Assembly: GCA_026770025.1 (NCBI GenBank)
Contig: JAMXDE010000039.1
Span: 248,001-312,000 of the forward strand
Length of the DNA: 64,000 bases
Source of the DNA: Craspedostauros australis
Taxonomy: Eukaryota > Bacillariophyta > Bacillariophyceae > Mastogloiales > Achnanthaceae
Direction: 5' to 3'
Below, piece after piece: positions 58,422 through 64,000 of the stretch. The position numbers and the translations under genes are program-made. The notes beneath the pieces are model-generated. The model did not search any database. It was not told the DNA's origin and saw only the letters and a list, made by a program, of their open reading frames with translations. Each line of letters begins with the position of its first letter. Positions within the stretch are counted from its first letter, which is position 1.

Positions 58422-58953
58422 GCGCGTGAGTGGGCGCACCTTTCATCAATCAGTCTCCTCCAAGGAGACAATGAGAACTCGAAGACTCTCCACAGCAAAT
58501 CGATCAGATCGCCTTCATCCCGAAACGATGCAGACAGACCAAGCGTAATCGATAGAGACAAGCACTCCCCAGCTGTCGTCAAAATAGACTGGCAGGCTGG
58601 CAGAGAAACAGGCAGACACACCGTTCTAACAGAGTTTTGTTCGCGGCAGCAGTTTAGCGTTGTGAGATGAACAAGAGTTGGTATGAATGGATAGGCGTTG
58701 GGATATGATGTATCGGTAGACTACTCGTATTATATATAATAATATGTCTGTATCCCCATGTTTGGGAAACTAATAATGTGAAAGAGCATGGCCATTTCAT
58801 TTGTATTGTGCTTGAGAAGCCCGACAGGACATTGTGAGTGTATCATGGACGGCGGGTAGCAGAGAGTGGGCACTGCTGTACGTAGAGGCGCACGGAGATA
58901 CGCGCTGAGCATGCACATTGATGTATGGTACGAGCACGAAAGGGAGAGCAAGC
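58422..58953. other. Convergent 3' intergenic region
   Basis: 532 bp between the ABC-F and four-TM genes. It contains a TACTCGTA (58722-58729) followed by an A/T-rich TATATATAATAATATG stretch. This is suggestive of 3'-end signals but not assignable to one gene. Confidence 0.5.
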
Positions 58954-59871
58954 TCATGCATTGAGCTCGTCTCCTCTGCTCGCATCTGAATCGTTAGCAA
59001 CCTCTTCGTTGTCTGCGTCGGCTCCGCCTGTATTGTCGCCGCCGGCTCCGAGCTTCTCGTACTCTGCCTTTTCGTACACATCCCTCGTGATGGTTGGCGT
59101 TGCCACTAAGAAATTGCAAACCACGTCGATGACTTTCAACGCCGTGCCGATGGCCAAGGCTATCATGCCGTTTCCAGCACTCCAATCAAAATCGACTACG
59201 AATGTGCCTTGCCCGTCGTTTTGCACCACGCTGCCGCCAGAGACACTGAATATAATCTCGCCGTCGAAGAAGCCATCGAAGCAGGCGTTCTTGTATGACA
59301 ACAACGTGGACAGCGACGACACAATCGAGATGATCGCAAGGATGGTGGCAAATCCTTTCTGGCAGTTGACATCGTAGTTCTCGTACATCCGAAGTATATC
59401 CGTTGCCAAGGACGGGATGAAGGTGACGGCGGACATGATGACGGTGGCTACCAGACCACTGGACACGTCGTTGCATTCGTCGCAGGCGTCCGTCATTGTG
59501 AATTCTCTCACGTCAAATTCGTCGTTGAACGAGAAGTCGCAGAGCTCATCAAATCCAACAACCGTCTTGATCCCGCTTCTGCTCTCGTCGAATGCAATCG
59601 CCTTGAGACCAATGTCCACTTTCAATGATGCGGAGCTGTCGGGACCTCCCGTGATGTCTCCTGAACTGAAGGACGTCCGCTGCAGACTATCGAAGTCCTC
59701 GCTGATTGCGAAGCACGCATAAATGGTCAGGACCATACCGATGAAGTTGGCGATGAGACCAACGAGAAGGACGTTGTATCGCAGAGACTTCTTGGTCATG
59801 AAACCGATTGTTCCCCAACAACGACAAAATCGATTCTCTTCCATGAGACCAGGGCACCTGCATCGTCCCAT
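58954..59871 (-). CDS. Four-transmembrane protein of unknown function
   Basis: 305 aa from ATG at 59871; the frame is open upstream but that part is Ser/Thr/Cys-rich without features. A short Cys-rich cytosolic start (C-R-C-P, C-R-C-W) precedes the first span at ~33-55. A large Ser/Asp loop with C-D-E-C-N-D follows, then three more spans. Between spans 3 and 4 is a loop with repeated Phe/Asp/Gly that is probably extracytosolic. The tail is Glu/Asp/Gly-rich. The layout (four spans, two Cys-bearing loops) recalls tetraspan families, but no tetraspanin C-C-G or claudin W-x-x-C motif is present. I do not recognise the family. No neighbour link is evident. Confidence 0.7.
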   Translation of the reverse strand: MGRCRCPGLMEENRFCRCWGTIGFMTKKSLRYNVLLVGLIANFIGMVLTIYACFAISEDFDSLQRTSFSSGDITGGPDSSASLKVDIGLKAIAFDESRSGIKTVVGFDELCDFSFNDEFDVREFTMTDACDECNDVSSGLVATVIMSAVTFIPSLATDILRMYENYDVNCQKGFATILAIISIVSSLSTLLSYKNACFDGFFDGEIIFSVSGGSVVQNDGQGTFVVDFDWSAGNGMIALAIGTALKVIDVVCNFLVATPTITRDVYEKAEYEKLGAGGDNTGGADADNEEVANDSDASRGDELNA

Positions 59872-62069
59872 GTTTGTTGAATTACATGTGCAACATGATG
59901 TTGGAGGTGTGGAGCATGAGATGGAATTAGGAGTAGAGTCATGAGGAATGGGTAAATGAGGAACTAGCAGTATGATACAATACATCAGTTGTGTGGCAAG
60001 CTGAATATTGGTGGTGAGGAATCATAGAGAGACCAGCGCTGATGCATGACGTAGTCCAGACTCTGGTTGATGGTGACTTACATCTTTACGCATGGAGGCA
60101 CCCAGCAGAGGGTGCAGCATGGACGCGAATCTCCATACTTGGACTTTCCATCTGAGCGATCTCGCAGCCACTGCCGGTTCTCGGCGTGCGTTGGTTTGCG
60201 ATCGTCTTTCGTCATCGTGACTCTTTGTCCTTCGTGTGTTTGGTTCTCGTACGGGTGCGCTGAAGTGCGATGAAGTACGTGCAAGGTGCTTTATTCAATT
60301 TATGAGGCTTTGGCGTTTGAAAAGCAGCGTCGCAAGTTCAGGCTGTCTCTTGATTTTGATCACAATTCAGAAGTTGTCAGAACGAGTACCGCGAAGATTG
60401 GTGTGTGTCATGTTCCCTGGATTCGGGATCCTGTGTTGCGGAGGCGGAGAGGTCGGCGAAGCGAGTCGTTTCGTGATGTTGGTGTTGCTGACCACAGAGG
60501 AACCAACAGCCGGGAAGAACACCAACAAGAAAATCGACACCACGCAACATCTTTCTCCGCCTCTCCGTCCGAAACGGCAACGCGTGTTGTGCTGCGTGCG
60601 TTGTGTTTTCTCTGGACTCTTTTGTGTGGGTCTCCATTCACACATCACCTTTCCACATCACATCAACTCTCCGACTCACCTCTCCACCTCACTTCTCTGT
60701 CTCTTGGTTGCTTCTCGCTCACTGGTCTTGGTTGGAGATACGCTTTGCTCATTCGCTGCGTGTGCCCAGCGTGAGCCACATTCGCACAGAACATCTCCTG
60801 GAACATCTCCTGGAACATCAAAGCCACGCAAAGAGAATGTCCTGCGAAAGATACAAATCAGTTGATAGCGCGTCAGATGCGCCTCCAACAAGCAAAGCTC
60901 TGTGCAAATATCGATAATCGTATCAGTGTCCATTAATATCGCAACCACAGTAATGAAAACCACGTACAAGCTAACACATGCGTATTCTTTAAAAATGGGT
61001 AGAATACGCCTTCCAAAACTGTGCGAGGGAAGGGTATCTTCAAGTTTGCCAAGGCGCGTGGTTCCATGATTCAGGGATCAGCTTCCACAAAGAGAAACGC
61101 TCCACCACAACAACTGCTGGACCAACACCCAACCTGTCCTGTTCTGTCCTCTGTGTGTGTGTTGTGGGGTGTCATTCATGGGCTGGCTTCACCGGTGATC
61201 TTTCTGCAGAAGCGTGAAGTCGTCAGCCTGGGCTCTGCCATCGTCACCATCAATCATCACCATTGCAACTGTCACTGCTGTTTTCATACTGCCACTACAA
61301 TTCCAAGAACAACTTCCAACCAGGCTTACAGACATGCAACCCCCCTGAGTAGAGTAGAGCAGAGTGGAGTAGAGAAGTCTACTTTGCATCCCTCTGATTG
61401 GATCAGGGCAAGCGACAATGAAGCAATCCCATCTCCATTTTGCAGGCAGTTCAGATAATAGAGCCCAAATGTTATGGCTTATCACTTGGTAGCTGTTGTT
61501 GGCTGTAGAGGCTTGATTGGCAAGCAGGTTTGGACAAGAGTCTTCTGTTCCACAAGTAGTTGATTGAGAATACTGGTAGATGGTGAAGAAACATGCGGAT
61601 TATGAGATTAGTGCTATGGTTCTTCCCTGTGGGGAGGGTCTCTTGTGGTGTCCTGAGTGACAGTGTGTATGGGTCGCATAGCCCAAGTACTGTGGGTCAA
61701 GATCCCTTGGCTGAGTTCTGTGAGAGACAAGGGGTGATGATGTGCATTACTGAGGCACCATTCCCATGTGTCAGCATTTTGGCAAGGATGGGTTTCAGTG
61801 GCCTGGTTATCGGAATCCTTCTGGTTCCTTGACACAGGTTCCAAAGATCTGCTTCAATGTTCTGGATCGGTCCCCAAACGTGGGGGCTGGTGGGGTGTGT
61901 ATTCGATCTACTGGACTGCTGACAGGTCAAATGGTTCGTAGTGTCTCCCCCTAAGGTAGGTACTAGTTTAGCTCTATTAGACTCTTTGCGAATCAATTCG
62001 ATGCCACTCACACGATTACTGCATAGTCTACTTCTCAAATCAATACTCCTGCAAGGTATCTTGAGTTGA
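59872..62069. other. 2.2-kb region without a supported gene
   Basis: This includes the four-TM gene's promoter. The frames at 60236-60865 and 61593-61832 are short and unsupported. From ~61450 to 62040 the sequence has a different texture (fewer CpG-rich codons, more TGG/GGG/TCT runs) and could be transposon or pseudogene debris. It has no identifiable domain or terminal repeat. Confidence 0.35.
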
Positions 62070-63629
62070 CTACTGGATCGATCCGATGCCTGCCTTATCG
62101 ACAGCAGTCGAAGCCTGGAAGTTGCCCTGCAAACCAGCCGTGGTCGGCGCTTCTTTCGACATGTGCTTGGCGAGGCGACGGCCGCTTTCCCATGCTCCAC
62201 CGATGGAGGGATCCAGGAGCCAGTCGCCGCATGCGCCAACACCATGCTGATTGTCATACAAGAATCCGTCCGCCGTCTCGTCTTCGGCCTTCCATGCATT
62301 GACGGGAACGGCGGCGCCCCACAGCTGGACCCGTCGTTCCAAAATCGCATCGGCAAGACTGGCCTCGGGCAGCACAAGCGATTGCTCCAAGGAGGCGAGC
62401 AGCTTCTCCGTGACGTTCTGCTGCAGGTCGGCCGGGAGGAACTCTTGCGGGCCCTTGTTTGCCTTGCCGAATTTGGCCGACGACAGCACAGTCCAAACCT
62501 CGACGTCGTCTCCACTGCCTTCGCTGTCGTACTTGCGGGTGTTGGAGGACAAGAACTTCAGGTTCGGGCTGTTCCTGACGAAGCCAGAGACGAAGTCATT
62601 CGGAACGGCCTTGGAGAGAGCGCTATTCTTTGGCAGCGCAAAGCACACGGAGTAGATTGAGTTCAGCGTCATTTGACGTCCTCCGTCCTTGGGTACATAC
62701 GGTGCGAACTTGACACGCAGAAGCTTGTGAAGATCCTTTGCGGGGGTTTTGGACATGAGACGATCCGCGCACTTGCCGTTGTGCGCGATGACGAGGTGAT
62801 CGAATTCTTCACGGCCGTTGTTGCCGAACACCTGCCAATGCCCATTGCTGTGGCCGTTCGATGGTGCGACATACCGAACGCCGTTGCTAGGTGACACCCA
62901 CACGTCCTGCTGTACATCGAATGCTCCGCGTTTGGCCATGGTGCATGGGATGGCACCCATGCCGGACGTGCCATGATAGAAATTACCCTTCAACGCTTGG
63001 TAGCGGACCTTCTTCTTGTCGTACGTCTTCGTTTTGCGGTCGTAGGGATTGAGGATGTTGTACACTGAGTTGCTCGGAAACCGCTTCACTGTGCCTGCCT
63101 CCTCCCACGCTTTCACCTGTTCAGCGAATTCCGAGAATCCGTCTGGAATGCTGAGAATCTGCGCTGTGTGGTCCACGGTGACCTTGCTGATGTGTTCCAG
63201 ACCTTTGACGGAGGCATCGTCCTTCTTCTTTGGTCTGTCATTCGGTTGCCGCGACGAGCACCGTCCACCAGGTCGCAATCTTCCCGTGTCGAAGACGGTG
63301 GGAACGAACTTCCCGCTCTCCGTCAGCGCCTGCGCGCAGCTGAGACCCGCGATGCCACCACCGATGATGGCAACCGTCTCTCCCTTTTTGCTCATGTCTT
63401 GTGAGTTGGAATGCGCGTGCGTCGCGGTGATGGTTTTGACAGAAGCTGCCGACCGTACCTCGCGATCGACAGCCTGACCAATCAATCGATTCGATCGCGA
63501 AAGGCGACAACTCTCGACGCTCCGTGAAGAGTAGACTGCCGACCGAAATGCGGATGCCGACGGCAGCAGAATTGGGAGAACGCAACACGCAATCGCACGC
63601 AGGGATGATATTCCTTGTCTCTTCGCCAT
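62070..63629 (-). CDS. Plastid-targeted FAD-dependent oxidoreductase (renalase/amine oxidase-like)
   Basis: 519 aa from ATG at 63629; the frame stays open to 63998, but that stretch is leader. The signal ends A-S-A-F-R (25-29), the clearest plastid-targeting motif in the window. The FAD-binding Rossmann motif V-A-I-I-G-G-G-I-A-G-L-S lies at ~86-97, with a G-R-(x)-R-P-G-G-R-C block after it, as in renalase and amine oxidase-like flavoproteins. The C-terminal G-V-G-A-C-G-D-W segment is the second FAD-binding site. A substrate is not suggested; relatives include renalases, carotenoid-associated and tocopherol-associated flavoproteins. An 8-bp tandem repeat sits in its 5' leader. Domain call good, function open. 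Confidence 0.85.
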   Translation of the reverse strand: MAKRQGISSLRAIACCVLPILLPSASAFRSAVYSSRSVESCRLSRSNRLIGQAVDREVRSAASVKTITATHAHSNSQDMSKKGETVAIIGGGIAGLSCAQALTESGKFVPTVFDTGRLRPGGRCSSRQPNDRPKKKDDASVKGLEHISKVTVDHTAQILSIPDGFSEFAEQVKAWEEAGTVKRFPSNSVYNILNPYDRKTKTYDKKKVRYQALKGNFYHGTSGMGAIPCTMAKRGAFDVQQDVWVSPSNGVRYVAPSNGHSNGHWQVFGNNGREEFDHLVIAHNGKCADRLMSKTPAKDLHKLLRVKFAPYVPKDGGRQMTLNSIYSVCFALPKNSALSKAVPNDFVSGFVRNSPNLKFLSSNTRKYDSEGSGDDVEVWTVLSSAKFGKANKGPQEFLPADLQQNVTEKLLASLEQSLVLPEASLADAILERRVQLWGAAVPVNAWKAEDETADGFLYDNQHGVGACGDWLLDPSIGGAWESGRRLAKHMSKEAPTTAGLQGNFQASTAVDKAGIGSIQ

Positions 63630-64000
63630 TACGAGGATGCTACAACTGTGATGATGGCTTGATCGCTTGATCGCTTGATCGCTTGATCGCTTGACGAGTT
63701 GTTGGCTACAATTTCTCGTCTCGTGTTGTTGTGTTGGATTGGATTGTGGATGGCCATGAGTGTCTGTTGTCTGCGACGCCATGTTCACCACGCACAGAGT
63801 TCGTTTCATGTGATCCGTTGTGTGACGTTTCGTTGGGTTGCGTTGCGTTGGTTTGATGTTGGTTCTTTGGTTGTGACTGGGACTGGGACTGGGACTGACG
63901 CCACCTCGTGACTGAACCCCATGCGGGAGTAACCATACCCTTGTTGTTCTCACCATGGCGGATTGCGCCCTTGGCCTTTTTTGGCGCGAGTTGGACACTC
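63630..64000. other. Upstream region of the FAD oxidoreductase gene
   Basis: 5' leader and promoter up to the right edge. It contains the GATCGCTT repeat (63661-63692) and a GGGACT run at ~63879-63898. No gene start is visible before the edge. Confidence 0.5.
63661..63692. repeat. (GATCGCTT)4 octamer repeat
   Basis: Four perfect GATCGCTT units preceded by one degenerate copy (GATGGCTT). The repeat lies 32 bp upstream of the FAD oxidoreductase ATG, so it is likely in the 5' UTR or core promoter. Confidence 0.92.

Overview
The window is nuclear DNA from a diatom, probably a centric (thalassiosiroid-like) species. The strongest evidence is a complete silicon transporter (SIT) with both pairs of EGxQ/GRQ motifs at 8331-9980. 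Supporting evidence is several proteins whose N-termini end in the Ala/Ser-Phe motif (ASAF, VSAF, TAAF, GAF) that marks plastid preproteins of diatoms and other heterokonts, a DUF6824-type C-terminal domain, and short GT-AG introns in otherwise mostly intron-poor genes. The species is inferred, not proven.

Layout, left to right. 1-3113 (-): 5' part of a Gln/Pro-rich protein running into a PrsW-like membrane protease domain, cut by the left edge. 4263-7886 (+): giant ankyrin-repeat protein with a recent 204-bp tandem expansion. 8331-9980 (-): silicon transporter. 11047-15036 (+): AAA/STAND-type ATPase with a long helical C-terminus. 16093-16860 and 17558-19273 (+): two plastid-targeted membrane proteins, the second with a guanylate-kinase-like tail. 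19571-21598 (-): CobW/COG0523 metal GTPase with a His-rich insert. 22503-25546 (+): mitochondrial HSP70, three exons. 25825-27360 (-): SET-domain methyltransferase of the Rubisco-LSMT/SETD type. 27843-29555 (-): secreted protein with DUF4215 (myxo-type) cysteine repeats. 29556-32588: 3 kb with no gene I can support.

32589-35849 (+): GNAT-like nuclear-type protein with polyQ. 36808-42341 (-): six-exon OSCA/TMEM63-like channel, reconstructed from splice sites. 43296-44892 (-): three-exon ZIP metal transporter. 46002-47129 (+): fatty acid hydroxylase superfamily enzyme. 48306-50120 (+): CRAL-TRIO-like plus DUF6824 protein. 50553-51650 (+): TruA-type tRNA pseudouridine synthase. 51978-55433 (-): type II membrane protein carrying four copies of an unnamed cysteine-containing domain. 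56157-58421 (+): plastid ABC-F ATPase. 58954-59871 (-): four-TM protein of unknown function. 59872-62069: mostly empty. 62070-63629 (-): plastid FAD-dependent oxidoreductase.

This is ordinary eukaryotic chromosomal gene order, not an operon. Themes recur (metal and silicon transport, plastid proteins, extracellular repeat proteins), but I see no evidence that neighbours form one pathway. The least explained elements are the four-domain membrane protein, the DUF4215 secreted protein, the ankyrin expansion, and an 8-bp motif (TACTCGTA) that recurs in 3' flanks. Several starts were moved inward to a real ATG where the longest open frame began with GTG or TTG.
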